A stretch of 64,000 nt of DNA, taken from contig CAJNDS010000413.1 of the NCBI GenBank assembly GCA_905221605.1, forward strand, positions 760,112 through 824,111, in the 5' to 3' direction. Both the position numbers and the translations under genes were made by a program. The notes beneath the pieces are model-generated. The model made no database searches, was not told the origin of the DNA, and worked only from the letters and a program-made list of their open reading frames with translations. The DNA is from Symbiodinium natans (Eukaryota > Sar > Dinophyceae > Suessiales > Symbiodiniaceae). This document shows, piece after piece, positions 1 through 9,357 of the stretch (the stretch's first letter is position 1; each line of letters starts with the position of its first letter).

Positions 1-9
1 TTAAGAGGG

Positions 10-66
10 AGTATCGTAGGGGGTACGATAATTTCCATGAAGGACTGTCAGTATACGGGGGAACAT
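10..66. mobile_element. Family G element, partial
   Basis: The arm ending in GTATACGGGGGAACATTCC resembles the right arm of the complete family G element at 49255-49351. Only one arm is recognisable. Confidence 0.35.
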
Positions 67-180
67 TCCAACCTATAACCTGTAACTCGCCCCGGTCCCT
101 AAAACCTAAACAATCACTGCAGCCCTCAGCTGGGCCTAGACCCCCATGAAACCCCAAACCCAAAACTCCGACAGAACCCT

Positions 181-292
181 AAACCTTAAATCCGAAACCC
201 TGAACCCTATACCCTAAAACATAAACCCTAAACCCTAAACCTTAAACCCTAAACCCTAAACCCTGAACCCTAAACCCTAAACCCTACACCCT
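181..292. repeat. Interstitial telomere-like array (CCCTAAA)n
   Basis: Degenerate then regular CCCTAAA units. It directly precedes the exon-like island at 302. Confidence 0.9.
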
Positions 293-301
293 ACGCCGCA
301 G

Positions 302-395
302 CTTTCGGGTTGGTGCCAAGGTTCTCGTCCAGCGAGCATCTGTTCTCGTCGACCAGTGCCAAGCGCCTCGGGCGGCCCTCACAACCCACAAGGGG
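302..395 (+). CDS. Putative internal exon, unknown protein
   Basis: Begins after CCGCAG and stays open as FRVGAKVLVQRASVLVDQC..., ending at GTTTAGGG, where a TTTAGGG array starts. Product not recognised. Confidence 0.45.
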
Positions 396-504
396 GTTTA
401 GGGTTTAGGGTTTAGGATTTAGGATTTAGGGTTTAGGGCTTAGGGTTTAGGGTTTAGGGCTTCGGGCTTTGGGTTTAGGGTTTAGGGTTCAGGAGTTCTT
501 ACAG

Positions 505-573
505 TGAAGAGGCAGAGTCGAGAGCAGCTCGCCGCCCTTGGGGGGCGTGGCGAACAAGCCCAGCCATGTCTGG
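505..573 (+). CDS. Putative internal exon, unknown protein
   Basis: Follows TTACAG and ends at GTTAGT. Reads KRQSREQLAALGGRGEQAQP. GC-rich and basic. Product not recognised. Confidence 0.45.
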
Positions 574-620
574 GTTAGTGCTTCTGAGCCTTAAAACGGC
601 TTGTTCATCTTGCGGACCAG

Positions 621-665
621 CTATGACATGTGGAACTCCCTCATGAATCACTCGGAACCAAGCCC
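621..665 (+). CDS. Putative short exon, unknown protein
   Basis: Follows GGACCAG and reads YDMWNSLMNHSEPS before running into CCCTAAA repeats. The 3' border is not clear. Confidence 0.35.
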
Positions 666-759
666 CAAACCCTAAACCCCAAACCCCAAACCCTAAACCC
701 TAAACCCTAAACCCCAAACCCTAAACCCAAACCCCAAACCCCAAACCCTAAACCCTCCC
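666..759. repeat. Interstitial telomere-like array
   Basis: Mixed CCCTAAA and CCCCAAA units. Confidence 0.9.
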
Positions 760-864
760 CTCCAAACCTACAGTATAGGATCCCCAAACCACAGGCCATC
801 CTCTCAGGCAGTTCTTGCGCAGTCCTGAACCTTTGTCTTTGATCCCCCCCGGGGAGGCTAGCAG

Positions 865-917
865 GCTCCTTCTGGTAAGGTTCCGTAGGAAGAAGCTCCG
901 CGACTGGAAGAACTCCC
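865..917 (+). CDS. Putative internal exon, basic peptide
   Basis: After CTAGCAG it reads LLLVRFRRKKLRDWKNS and stops at GTTTAGGG. An internal GTAAGG offers an alternative donor. Confidence 0.4.
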
Positions 918-1078
918 GTTTAGGGTTAGGGTTTAGGGTTTAGGGTTTCGGGTTTATAAGGGTTAAGGGTTTAGGGTTTATAGGGTTCCGTGACCCATTC
1001 GCCACAACAACGGGAGCACACTCCATTCTTAGGTAGATTACAAGGGGGAACCTGGTCCCTGAAACCGTCCCTGCCTAG

Positions 1079-1147
1079 GATCGGCTTCGCGGTGCCCATG
1101 TACTGGGTCATGGACGTGCCTTTGCAAGATGCCTCCAATCCTTGCGG
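1079..1147 (+). CDS. Putative internal exon, unknown protein
   Basis: After CCTAG it reads IGFAVPMYWVMDVPLQDASN and ends at a GT that opens a TTTAGGG array. Mostly hydrophobic. Confidence 0.5.
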
Positions 1148-1224
1148 GTTTAGGGTTAGGGTTTAGGGTCAGGGTTTAGGATTTAGGGTTTAGGGCTTGG
1201 GGTTTAGGATCATTTCGTTTTCAG

Positions 1225-1308
1225 TTCCTGAATGGGTGGGGGGTGGCTTGGGTGCGGGGGAAGCAAGTGGATATGTCGCTCGGCTCCATTGACATCACCT
1301 TTTCGTAG
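1225..1308 (+). CDS. Putative exon ending in TAG
   Basis: After TTTTCAG it reads FLNGWGVAWVRGKQVDMSLG... to a TAG at 1306-1308. It may be a 3' exon, or the true donor may lie inside. Confidence 0.4.
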   Translation, partial: FLNGWGVAWVRGKQVDMSLGSIDITFS

Positions 1309-1337
1309 CTTTTGTGCAGATGTCCCGCACAGTAGTC

Positions 1338-1487
1338 CAAAAGGTCCATGTACCGATATGGCTATACTTGGGCCTTAAAGGGGTTCCTATGTAGTAGCTT
1401 TAGGGCCCAAGTATACTTTGCAAGTGCTCCTTAAACCCTAAACCCTAAACCCTAGACCGTGTACCACGTAGGTACATGGACCCTTAT
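1338..1487. mobile_element. Family B inverted-repeat element with nested telomeric repeat
   Basis: Arms resemble CCAAAAGGTCCATGTACC and GGTACATGGACCC. The middle carries TATACTTGGGCC and its inverse GGCCCAAGTATA. CCCTAAA units are inserted before the right arm. Best family copy: 23415-23522. Confidence 0.6.
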
Positions 1488-1726
1488 AGGGCAATTGAAA
1501 AATGGATCATGGAGAGTCAGGGCTTTTGCGGCTTGCGGATCAGGCTCGGGTAGGGCCGTGTCGGCCTCCCCCAAGCTAGGGGCTTACGGTTTAGGGTCAC
1601 TGAAAAATTTACTTGGGCCCCCAATGCTGCGAAATGGGAACCTTTTAAGGCTCAAGTACATACAATATGAGAACATGGGCCCTAAACCCCAAACCCCAAA
1701 CCCTGAAAACCCTTTGAAATCTGCAG

Positions 1727-1799
1727 CAAGGTGACCATGAACGTGCTTCAGACGCCGCACCGTGCGCTTGTCTCGGACTTGGCTACAGTTGAGCAGCAG
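1727..1799 (+). CDS. Putative internal exon, unknown protein
   Basis: After TCTGCAG it reads KVTMNVLQTPHRALVSDLAT... with a donor at GAGCAGCAG/GTGCCC. The frame stays open to 1823. Looks soluble and helical. Confidence 0.5.
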
Positions 1800-1825
1800 G
1801 TGCCCATGCAGGCCCTTCAGCACCC

Positions 1826-1938
1826 TAAACCCTAATCCCTAAACCCTAGTCCCTAAACCCTAAACCCTAAACCCTAAACCCTAAACCCTAATCCCTAAAC
1901 CCTAAACCCTAAACCCTAGTCCCTAAACCCTAAACCCG
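1826..1938. repeat. Interstitial telomere-like array (CCCTAAA)n
   Basis: Near-regular 7-bp units with a few CCCTAAT and CCCTAGT variants. Confidence 0.9.
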
Positions 1939-2173
1939 AGACCCCAAGAGCCCTAAGCCCTAAACTAGGACCAAAAGTAGGCCTTTTATTCTCTTGTTTT
2001 TAAGGGCTTGGATTCCCTTAAAAGGCCCTTCAAGCCCGAACAAGGGCACCCGTTTATTCCTAGCTACAATGCTAAACCCCAAAACCTGAATCCTAAGCCC
2101 TGAACCAGAAGCCGCGTTTGAAAAACCTATCGTTGACACCCCAAACCCTCCCAACCCCCAAAATATCCCTTCG

Positions 2174-2193
2174 CCCCCCCCCCCCCCCCCCCC
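2174..2193. repeat. Poly-C run (20)
   Basis: Uninterrupted C tract between degenerate telomere repeat and an open frame. Confidence 0.9.
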
Positions 2194-2246
2194 AAGCCTG
2201 AACCTCCACCAAGACCTCTAACGCTGCTTTAGTTTTTTGGTATAAA

Positions 2247-2438
2247 ATGAGGTTCCCCAAGCAGGAACTTGCAATTAGCGAGCTTCAGGAAACAGGATGC
2301 CTTCAGCCTCTTGATGCTTTGTCTATAGTATCCTTAAGATGCTTCATCTTGATTTATTCTGTAAAACCCACAAGAAGTCTAGTTGTTTGGGCCCACACTG
2401 ACCAGATGCCGATGGCTCCGATGTTTATAAGTTGCTGA
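2247..2438 (+). CDS. Putative exon or small ORF, unknown protein
   Basis: Opens at ATG and runs 63 codons to TGA: MRFPKQELAISELQETGCLQ... with a hydrophobic middle. No repeats fall inside it. Could be an exon. Confidence 0.4.
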   Translation: MRFPKQELAISELQETGCLQPLDALSIVSLRCFILIYSVKPTRSLVVWAHTDQMPMAPMFISC

Positions 2439-2506
2439 CGGCTTCGGGGCCTTTTGGGTGTCATGCTTGAGCTGGGTTTAGGGTTAAGGGTTAGGGTTTA
2501 GGGTTG

Positions 2507-2620
2507 ATGGTTTCCGAAAATTGGGGAGGCGGAGGGGGGGGGGGTACCTTATTGGGGGCCTTATTGTAAGGGCATCCTACTATTTGGGTTTTTTTTGGGG
2601 GTCCTGTATTTTCGTAACCC
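2507..2620. mobile_element. Family F inverted-repeat element
   Basis: Left arm GGTTTCCGAAAATTGGGG and right arm TTTTCGTAACCC are inverse copies. The core has GGTACCTTATT and CTACTATTTGGG. At least seven relatives occur in the window. Confidence 0.6.
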
Positions 2621-2635
2621 ATATGACATCCGCAG

Positions 2636-2737
2636 CTCGATACAAACACTATTCTGGAGGTGGTGTTTGTCGTGATCATGTCGATCGGCAATTTCCTCGG
2701 CTACTCCATCATGCAGCTTCCTGACTGCCTCTACTAG
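2636..2737 (+). CDS. Putative exon with transmembrane helix, ends in TAG
   Basis: After ATCCGCAG it reads LDTNTILEVVFVVIMSIGNF..., then a hydrophobic tail and a TAG at 2735-2737. A probable single membrane span. One of the more convincing islands by peptide character. Confidence 0.55.
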   Translation, partial: LDTNTILEVVFVVIMSIGNFLGYSIMQLPDCLY

Positions 2738-2930
2738 AGTGTTGTTCTAGGGGTTTTGTTCTTGTGCGCTGCGCCGGGGGGGGGAGGGGGGGGTTGCTCA
2801 ACAAAGACAAAATCACAGCGTCTCGGGCTGCTGGTACCCAAGCCCGAAAAACGGAGGGCTGTGAGCTTAGTAGAGTTCGGGACTGAGAGTTTAGGGTTTC
2901 GGGTTTGGGCCCTTACCTTAAGAAACAAAG

Positions 2931-2999
2931 ATGCCCAGCAACGTCTTCTCGCATGCAACTTGGGAGCCCGCAGAACTTACAACTGTCCACAGCTCCAGG
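2931..2999 (+). CDS. Putative exon, unknown protein
   Basis: AAAG/ATG start, 23 codons MPSNVFSHATWEPAELTTVH..., ending at CCAGG/GTTTAGGG. The AG border makes an internal exon as likely as a first exon. Confidence 0.45.
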
Positions 3000-3121
3000 G
3001 TTTAGGGTTTAAGGTTTAGGGTTTAGGGTGTAGGGTGTAGGGTTTAGGGTTTAGGGGATAGCTCAAGGTGGGGGCTTCAGGCCATGTCACCTCGGGAGTG
3101 TTGATTCAGAGGGTCCCTTCG

Positions 3122-3125
3122 CAGC

Positions 3126-3197
<72 letters not shown>

Positions 3198-3222
3198 CGT
3201 AGTAGTCGTAGTAGTAGTAGTG

Positions 3223-3287
<65 letters not shown>

Positions 3288-3300
3288 GACTACTACGACG

Positions 3301-3351
<51 letters not shown>
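3122..3351. repeat. Long (TAG)n/(CTA)n trinucleotide inverted repeat
   Basis: About 95 bp of TAG/GTA units turn at TGACTAC (about 3220) into about 130 bp of ACT/CTA units, giving a very long potential hairpin. The CG-containing interruptions are not placed symmetrically. Confidence 0.95.
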
Positions 3352-3352
<1 letters not shown>

Positions 3353-3450
3353 TTAGTAATAATAAGAATAATAGTGTTTTTCTTCTTAAGGGCAATGTAG
3401 GGATTATATTTGTTCATTCTTTTGGGGTTCTTAAGCAAATAGGAGACTAG
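3351..3450. mobile_element. Family Q element tail
   Basis: TTCTTCTTAAGGGCAATGTAGGGATTAT...GGGGTTCTTAAGCAAATAG recurs near 3630-3700, 10990-11070 and 48590-48725, always beside low-complexity DNA. Confidence 0.55.
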
Positions 3451-3699
3451 GGAATCAGGTATCCACAGACCATCCCAAATGGGGCTTGTGGGGTAAGAGT
3501 ACTGCACATGGAACCTCGGGCCTTTGGCTTAGGAGGAGCGTTCAAGGTTACCCGGCTCTCTTGGAATTACTTCGCATCAACTATGTACGCCCCCCCGACC
3601 CCCCCAAACAAAAAGCGAACAGATTCTTCCTAACAAGGGCAATATAGGTCGTACTATCTATCATTTTTGTGGTGGTTCCTAAGCAAATAGTAGTCAAGG

Positions 3700-3790
3700 A
3701 TCTATGAGATACCCGTGGAGCACATGTTCACGCTCATGCTGACTCTTGGCCACGCAGAGGCTTGTGATACGTCAAGCGTGCGCAAGCGCG
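3700..3790 (+). CDS. Putative internal exon, unknown protein
   Basis: Reads YEIPVEHMFTLMLTLGHAEA... and stops at GCG/GTTTAGGG. Acceptor not certain. Confidence 0.45.
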
Positions 3791-3990
3791 GTTTAGGGTC
3801 TAGCGGTTTAGGGTTAAAGTTTAGGGTTTAGGGTTTATGTTCAGGGTTCAGGTTTCAAGTTGTTCCAAAGGGGGGGAGGTGTGCGCGCCTTCCTCTGAAG
3901 CACGAGAAGCGGAACAGCGAGTTTCGGCTGACGGGGGTCGTTTAAGCTCCTACCACTTTACCCTTTGTTGTTTTGGTTCAAAGTTCCCTT

Positions 3991-4084
3991 ACCCTAAGGG
4001 TCCATGTGCCTTATTATTGTGTGCTCGGGCCGTAAAGTCTTTAAGGCCCAAGTATACCCCATTTAGGTACATGGACCCTTAGGG
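3991..4084. mobile_element. Family B element
   Basis: ACCCTAAGGGTCCATG and CATGGACCCTTAGGG arms, with CTCGGGCC and GGCCCAAGTATA inside. Confidence 0.6.
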
Positions 4085-4494
4085 TTCTAAAGTGACCAAC
4101 CGGCCCTTATTATAGCATGGTTACTTGGCTAAGAAAAGAAAAGCAGCCTAAGGGTCTTGGAACAAAGGAAAGAGTATTCAGAACCCCTTTTACAGTTCCC
4201 AACCTCTCTCACCCCACGTGGGTAGTCTGAAAGAGGGTCCCTTTTGAGGGTCCTTTTAAAAAGATGCCGTACTACAAATTAGGACCCCGCATTCCCCCAA
4301 ACCCTAAACCACTTAGTCTAATTAGTCTAATTTTGAAAACTACCCACTCCTGTGATGCCCTGTAGTGCCCTGTTTTTTTGGGGTGGGGGGGGGGGGGTTA
4401 GGGATGGTTAGGGTTTAGGGTTGGGGGGGTTGAGGTCCCCTTTTTCAGCAAAAGAGGGCATCCTTGTTCAATCGTAATAGCATGCTCGAGTTCT

Positions 4495-4590
4495 CATAGC
4501 TCTCTGAGGATGATCTGCGCGCTGAATACGCTGTGCATCGCTGTCCAGTTCTCTGTAGCCAAGGAGGCAGCATGGCTCTTGCTTGTTTAG
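4495..4590 (+). CDS. Putative exon, membrane-like peptide, ends in TAG
   Basis: Reads SLRMICALNTLCIAVQFSVA... to a TAG at 4588. The minus strand is also open here, so orientation is a judgement. Confidence 0.35.
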   Translation, partial: HSSLRMICALNTLCIAVQFSVAKEAAWLLLV

Positions 4591-4835
4591 GGGTTCACGG
4601 TCGGGGATGCAAGCCGGCAGGGTCATCTGCAGGATCGGACAACTCAGCAAGTAGCTAGAAAATACGGTTAAAAGTGCCCCTAAGAAAAGGCTCTAACTCG
4701 GGTTCTCCTATGGTACCTTACTCAACAACCCCACGTACCAACCACTTGCCAAGTCCCTGATCCTCCAAGCAGGAGAAACCCGAAACCGGCATTCAGAGGA
4801 AGGTGCCATAGGCGCCCCTTCCAACGACGCCCCAG

Positions 4836-4990
4836 TGGGATGCGGCTTGTTAGGTGTGTGCATGGTTATATGGGGGTTGTTGAACATGATGGGTCCTTGT
4901 ATCAAAATGGGAGCCTCAGAAGTAACAAATTTGAGACCTTCCATGCGCAAGGAGTTTAATTTAAGGCTTAAGGCTGTTGTTGCCAGAGTC
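4836..4990 (+). CDS. Putative exon, frame ambiguous
   Basis: After CCCCAG two + frames are open: MRLVRCVHGYMGVVEHDGSL... (stop at 4957) and GCGLLGVCMVIWGLLNMMGP... (open past 5100). Coding character is clear, the frame is not. Confidence 0.4.
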
Positions 4991-5150
4991 ATGGTGCATC
5001 GCACCCAAAACCTAAACGAACTGGACACAAGCGTAACTAATCAGAAGGGGAGGGCACCCGGGCGGGGGTGGGGGGTGGGTTGCTGCCCTTTTCTCTCAGG
5101 GTTTTCTATGTCACACTGGGCAAATCTTGAACCCGAAGCCCGCAGTGCAA

Positions 5151-5370
5151 ACCCTAAACGCTAAACCCTAAACCCTAAACCCTAAACCCTAAACCCTAAA
5201 CCTAAAACCCTAAACCCTAAACCCTAAACCCTAAACCCTAAACCCTAAACCCTAAACCCTAAACCTAACCCTAAACCCTAAACCCTAAACCCTAAACCCT
5301 AAACCCTAAACCCTAAACCCTAAACCCTAAACCCTAAACCCTAAACCCTAAACCCTAAACCCTAAACCCT
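5151..5370. repeat. Long interstitial (CCCTAAA)n array, ~220 bp
   Basis: About 30 nearly perfect units, one of the longest arrays here. Confidence 0.97.
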
Positions 5371-5379
5371 CACCGAGAG

Positions 5380-5454
5380 CCAGGTTCCCCTGAAGAAGGG
5401 GGAGGATGCAGAGGGAGGCTGCTGCGCTCCAGCCACGCGGCTGCACCCTGCATG
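5380..5454 (+). CDS. Putative internal exon, unknown protein
   Basis: Leaves the CCCTAAA array at CACCGAGAG, reads QVPLKKGEDAEGGCCAPATR... and ends at a consensus GTAAGA. Confidence 0.5.
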
Positions 5455-5549
5455 GTAAGACCCGACCCAGAGAGCCCAATTTCGAGGTTTAGGGTTTAGG
5501 GTTTAGGGTTCAGGGTTTAGGGTTTAGGGTTTAGGGTTTAGGGTTTGGG

Positions 5550-5640
5550 GTAATAGGGGTACCTTATTCGGGTTCTTTTTTTAAGAGGATCTTACTACTT
5601 AGGGGGTCTTTTTTAGGGGTCCCCGATTAGCGTAAACTCC
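5550..5640. mobile_element. Family F element
   Basis: GGGGTACCTTATTCGGG... to GGGTCCCCGATTAGCGTAAACTCCC. Arms decayed. Confidence 0.45.
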
Positions 5641-5757
5641 CATATCCCTTGATTAGGGAATACTATACCGTGTACCTTAAATTGCCTTAAATCATATAGG
5701 GATCCTTCATCTGAAGGGTATATTCCTTATTCAAGGGGTATTGGGCTCTTTGGGACT
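5641..5757. mobile_element. Family C element
   Basis: Ends in TTCAAGGGGTATTGGGCTCTTTGGG with a central GGATCC, as in other C copies. The left arm is worn. Confidence 0.45.
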
Positions 5758-5971
5758 GTTCGGTTAGGTTCCCTTACAGTTTACAAGCCCCAATAACAAC
5801 CCCTAAACCCTGAACCCTGAACCCTGAACCCTAAACCCTAAACCAAAAACCCTAAACCCTAAACCCTAAACCCCAGCCCCATTTGCTCTTAGGTCACTCT
5901 AAGGGCTCTAGAGGCTGAAGACAGGTGGTGATGGAGGTCAGCAGCCAGGATGTGAGAAAGGAATGAAGAGT

Positions 5972-5988
5972 CCCCCCCCCCCCCCCCC
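5972..5988. repeat. Poly-C run
   Basis: 17 C followed by a C-rich tail. Confidence 0.9.
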
Positions 5989-6277
5989 ACCCCCCTTACC
6001 CCCAAAGATCCCAGCGGAAGGACCCCAAAACCCTAATCCCGAAACTTTAAACGCGAACCCGAGAAGCCTTTCACAAGCCCTGAAGCACACCGCAGCCTGA
6101 ACGGGTTTAGACTTTAGTATAGGCCATAAGGGTTTCGGCCCTAGGAATCCGAATCCTGCACCGCAGGTGCTTAGGGTTCGAGTGTTCGGGGTTTTGGGTT
6201 TTGGGCTTATTTTGGTGTACGAACCTGCACGCTGCCCTTATTTACCTAACTAAAACCTGTTGGGGTTCCCTGTTTAG

Positions 6278-6371
6278 GGGCTCGGTCAATTACCTGGAGT
6301 CTTGCGTGTTCTTCCGACTAACTTTGAGCAGTGACTACATACACAGCAACCAGAATTTTTCAAAAACATAA
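6278..6371 (+). CDS. Putative exon ending in TAA
   Basis: After GTTTAG it reads GSVNYLESCVFFRLTLSSDY... to a TAA at 6369-6371. Confidence 0.4.
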
Positions 6372-6426
6372 ATCCAGACCACAAGACAAACACCAATATC
6401 ATAGAGCCTGCCCAAAACCCCAACAG

Positions 6427-6500
6427 TAACTTTTGAAACCTCGAAGCTTAACCCCGCAAGTGCACCCGAAGCCCTAAGCCCCCAAAGCCCCAAATCCTAC
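6427..6500 (+). CDS. Putative exon interrupted by family D element
   Basis: After CCAACAG it reads TFETSKLNPASAPEALSP... and runs directly into the family D element. Confidence 0.35.
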
Positions 6501-6607
6501 GTTGGTAGTCCAGTGGTACCCTTTACCCCCTTTTTTAGGTTCTAAAGGTATCCGACCCCAAAAGGGTGCCCTTATTCTTATTATAATATGACTACTGGGC
6601 TACCAAG
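6501..6607. mobile_element. Family D element
   Basis: Arms GTTGGTAGTCCAGTGGTACC and TGACTACTGGGCTACCAAG. Flanks CTAC and CCAC match at 3 of 4 positions, a possible worn target duplication. Confidence 0.6.
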
Positions 6608-6627
6608 CCACTCTCAAAGGATTCAGA

Positions 6628-6835
6628 CTCGTACCCCCAAGGTTGCACCCCTAAAGGTTCCCCCTTAAGATACTCCTACTATGGCCCTTATATTCCCTTA
6701 GGGTTCCTTCTGAAAGGAACCCCAACACCCAAGATTAGAACCTTAAGGGATACTCCGCATATCGCCCTTATATTCCTTTAGAGAGCCTTTTAAAAAGGGA
6801 CCCCAACACCCAAGGGTATAACCTTAAGGGTCCAA
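6628..6835. mobile_element. Family O element with internal tandem duplication
   Basis: Contains two ~79-bp copies starting CCTTAAG at 6663 and 6741 and a third start at 6822. Each has CCCTTATATTCC and CCCCAACACCCAAG. The ends CGTACCCCCAAGGTTG and CAACCTTAAGGG recur at 31145. Confidence 0.55.
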
Positions 6836-6850
6836 TGGCTAAACCTGCAG

Positions 6851-6907
6851 GTCTTGAGCATCCTCTCATCCATCCGAGGCTCGCAGGGAGAAATTACTTT
6901 TCCTGCG
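6851..6907 (+). CDS. Putative internal exon, phase 0-0
   Basis: CTGCAG/ then 19 codons VLSILSSIRGSQGEITFPA, then GTTCAGGG. Both ends fall on codon boundaries. Confidence 0.5.
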
Positions 6908-7009
6908 GTTCAGGGTTTAGGGTTTTGGGTTGCCCAAAACCGAACCCTAATAAGCCCTAAGCCCTAAACCGTTCGATGCTACAGCCCCCAACCCGAAACC
7001 CCAGTATAG

Positions 7010-7115
7010 TTGGAGCCTGTCTTTTGTGGTTCGGGGGGCATGTTTGCTGCTGCCATCTCTGCACCTTCCTCGCTGGGAGGGTTTGGGGGGGCGGGCGGGG
7101 GTCGGGGGGGGGGGG
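7010..7115 (+). CDS. Putative exon, Gly/Ala-rich
   Basis: Reads EPVFCGSGGMFAAAISAPSS... and dissolves into a G-rich tract. Confidence 0.35.
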
Positions 7116-7205
7116 GGGTCCCTACTTACCTCTTTTACTCCTATGAGTCTTATGGTAGCCTTAACCCTAAACCTAAAAACCCTAAACCCTCAGCCCTAAA
7201 CCCTT

Positions 7206-7330
7206 ATGTGAGGCCCCAAGTGAGAAATCCTTTTGCGAGGCATGCCCTGCTTGCTCTACCACTTGGCTTTTGTCCAGTGCCTGGTGTGGAGCCATGGCAT
7301 GCACCACTGCTTGAGTGTTTACATAGGGTT
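7206..7330 (+). CDS. Putative exon, unknown protein
   Basis: Reads RPQVRNPFARHALLALPLGF..., open for 40 codons before degenerate TTTAGGG. Confidence 0.4.
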
Positions 7331-7360
7331 TGGGGTTTGGGGTTTAGGGTTTAGGGTTTA

Positions 7361-7487
7361 AGTGCTTATTGACCCAATTATAACTGTACTTATACCCCAA
7401 TTGTAACCACGTTAGGGTACTTCAGGGGCTTGTAACTGGGTTATAAGTACAGTTGAAACAGGCTTATAAGTACCATGAGCCCCCAAG
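7361..7487. mobile_element. Family A element
   Basis: GTGCTTATTGACCCAATTATAACTGTACTTAT and its inverse ...TTATAAGTACCATGAGCCCCCAAG. The exon-like island resumes directly at its terminal AAG. Confidence 0.6.
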
Positions 7488-7579
7488 CGCTGGCAATGTT
7501 GAGACCCGTCATTGTGGTGTTTATTGTTGTTCTTGATCTGCACGGCATAAAGAGAAATGCAGGCATCCCCAAAAGCTAG
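7488..7579 (+). CDS. Putative exon with transmembrane segment
   Basis: Begins at the right end of a family A element (CCAAG/). Reads LAMLRPVIVVFIVVLDLHGI..., then TAG. A strong hydrophobic span. Confidence 0.45.
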
Positions 7580-7820
7580 AACTACGCGCAGATGTCTAGG
7601 TAGGAAGCAGAAGTTCGTGGGTATGTGCACAGGCACGTGCCGTGTGTGTACACGATCTGTATGATACCCTAAGCCCCAAGGCGTGGACTGAATTCAGGCT
7701 GTCGGGGTGCAGGATCTAGCAATGGAGTTGGGCTTTAGGGTTTGTAGGGTCTTGGGGTTTCGGGATTCCACGCCCGAAGCCCGCAAACGGTCCGAAGCCT
7801 GAAAACAAAAGTAATACCAG

Positions 7821-7946
7821 GCGAGCTTTACTAATGAAGCCCATGTGAGGATCGGCAACACTGCCTGGCAGTACTACTCGGAGCAGTGGTTTGCAATCTC
7901 CGTCTACCAAGGCGAGAGCAAGTATTTTGCTCACGTGTGGATTCGT
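7821..7946 (+). CDS. Putative internal exon, phase 0-0
   Basis: ATACCAG/ then 42 codons ASFTNEAHVRIGNTAWQYYS..., then GTATGA. Both borders are consensus-like and the frame closes right after the donor. Confidence 0.6.
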
Positions 7947-7967
7947 GTATGACAGTTCGGTAGACGT

Positions 7968-8087
7968 GTATATCTATCTGTCTATCTATCTTTGTATGTA
8001 TGTATATATATATATATACACATGTATTTTATTTATATTGTTTAGTATGTATGTGCATGTATACATTTGTACAGTTATAAACACACG

Positions 8088-8124
<37 letters not shown>

Positions 8125-8320
8125 TATACATGTACACACTCCTTCGTTCATTCTCTATATGTTCGTACGTCTATAAATAAATGCATATATATATATATAT
8201 TTATTTATTTATGTATGTATGTATGTATGTATGTATGTATGTATGTATGCATGTATTTGTAAACCAAACGGTATATACACACATATATATGAATATATGT
8301 ACACATATTTATTTTAAGTA
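7968..8320. repeat. Microsatellite-rich intron (TATC, CA, TA, TATG)
   Basis: TCTATC, CACACA, TATATA and (TATG)n tracts fill about 350 bp. No coding signal. Confidence 0.95.
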
Positions 8321-8352
8321 ATGTTGATAATAGTATTAACTAAGACAAACAG

Positions 8353-8473
8353 CAATAACACCTGTCGGAAGTGTCGGCCAAGACGTACAGCCTTCGCCAG
8401 GAGCATGGGCTGGAGGACCCGAAAATACACCCATGTCAGTTTTGAAGAGACTTGGGGACGCAAGGCCCTTTAG
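8353..8473 (+). CDS. Putative exon, Cys/Arg-rich, ends in TAG
   Basis: After AAACAG it reads NNTCRKCRPRRTAFARSMGW... (C-x2-C) to a TAG at 8471. Confidence 0.5.
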
Positions 8474-8695
8474 GAAATTTGAGTTTCAGAGTCGTTCAGG
8501 GAGGGGGGTTCATGGGGGATGGGTACCTAGGGAACCTTAGGAAACCTTAGGGAGTAGCCCAAAACTCAAACACAGACGAGGTATACGACCATGCGACCTG
8601 AGGGTCCTAAACCCTAAACCTTAAACCTGAGCCTCAAGCTCTCTAACCCCTACACCCTTGATACCCCTAAACCCTAAGCACTCTACATTCGGCAG

Positions 8696-8760
8696 GTGAT
8701 CAGCACGCCGCTGATGGGTCGGAAGCCAAACTCAACTATGGGCGCGGCCCCTTGGATTGA
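8696..8760 (+). CDS. Putative exon, frame ambiguous
   Basis: After CGGCAG it reads DQHAADGSEAKLNYGRGPLD to TGA. A second frame, VISTPLMGRKPNSTMG..., is also open. Confidence 0.35.
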
Positions 8761-8901
8761 AAGCTATTAGGGTGTTCCTAAAGACTCCTCTGTAGTAGCT
8801 TTTGTATTTATAGAGCAGTATACCACAATCCCCTACAACCAGCCCTTACTATAGAGCCTTCTGGCTGAGACTGCCTTACCACAACACGAAACTGCGTTGC
8901 C

Positions 8902-9024
8902 ATGACCACATGCCGTGTCCACATTCTCCTTGTTGCTACACACCGTTTTTGTTCAATTAAATGTTTCACTTCTTGGTTTGCAGGGAGAACTCAAGAGTTT
9001 CTAGAACGTTGTAGCGTCAGATAG
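8902..9024 (+). CDS. Putative small ORF or exon, unknown protein
   Basis: ATG-to-TAG frame of 40 codons starting MTTCRVHILLVATHRFC. An internal TTTGCAG may be the true acceptor. Confidence 0.3.
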   Translation: MTTCRVHILLVATHRFCSIKCFTSWFAGRTQEFLERCSVR

Positions 9025-9180
9025 CGATCACCGCTCCCTCCTGGTAAGGCTCAGGCTTGTTCCAGAAAACACCTTGAGCCCTAGAGTTTACTGTTGAGTC
9101 TCGTTGGGTTGCGGGAGAGTAGCCCTAAAACCCTAAACTCTGAGCCGTAAAGTTTAGAAACCCTAAGCCCTAAGCCCTAA

Positions 9181-9248
9181 ACCCTAAACCCTAAACCCTA
9201 ACCCTAAGCCCTAAACCCTAAACCCTAAACCCTAAACCCTAAACCCTA
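9181..9248. repeat. Interstitial (CCCTAAA)n array
   Basis: About ten units before the exon at 9263. Confidence 0.9.
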
Positions 9249-9262
9249 GCTGAGGCGTGCAG

Positions 9263-9357
9263 GCCTTCTCCGAGGGTGGTCAGATGCGCTCGGGGTTCCA
9301 GCTTTTGGCAGCCCTGGCGCTTCTTTGCTTGCGATTTCGGGGGGGCCTTCGACTTTG
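9263..9357 (+). CDS. Putative internal exon with hydrophobic helix
   Basis: GTGCAG/ then AFSEGGQMRSGFQLLAALAL..., ending TTTG/GTTTAGGG. It is flanked by CCCTAAA on the left and TTTAGGG on the right, and its G/C-ending codons contrast with both flanks. Confidence 0.6.

Noticed and set aside
1..500. Chromosome end or subtelomere
   Set aside because: Arrays alternate in orientation and occur evenly to 63.5 kb with islands between them.
3087..3507. Poly-Val/Thr/Ser/Tyr frames across the TAG/CTA repeat
   Set aside because: Translation of a trinucleotide repeat, open in all frames; no gene evidence.
5151..5370. CRISPR array
   Set aside because: Head-to-tail 7-bp units without spacers.
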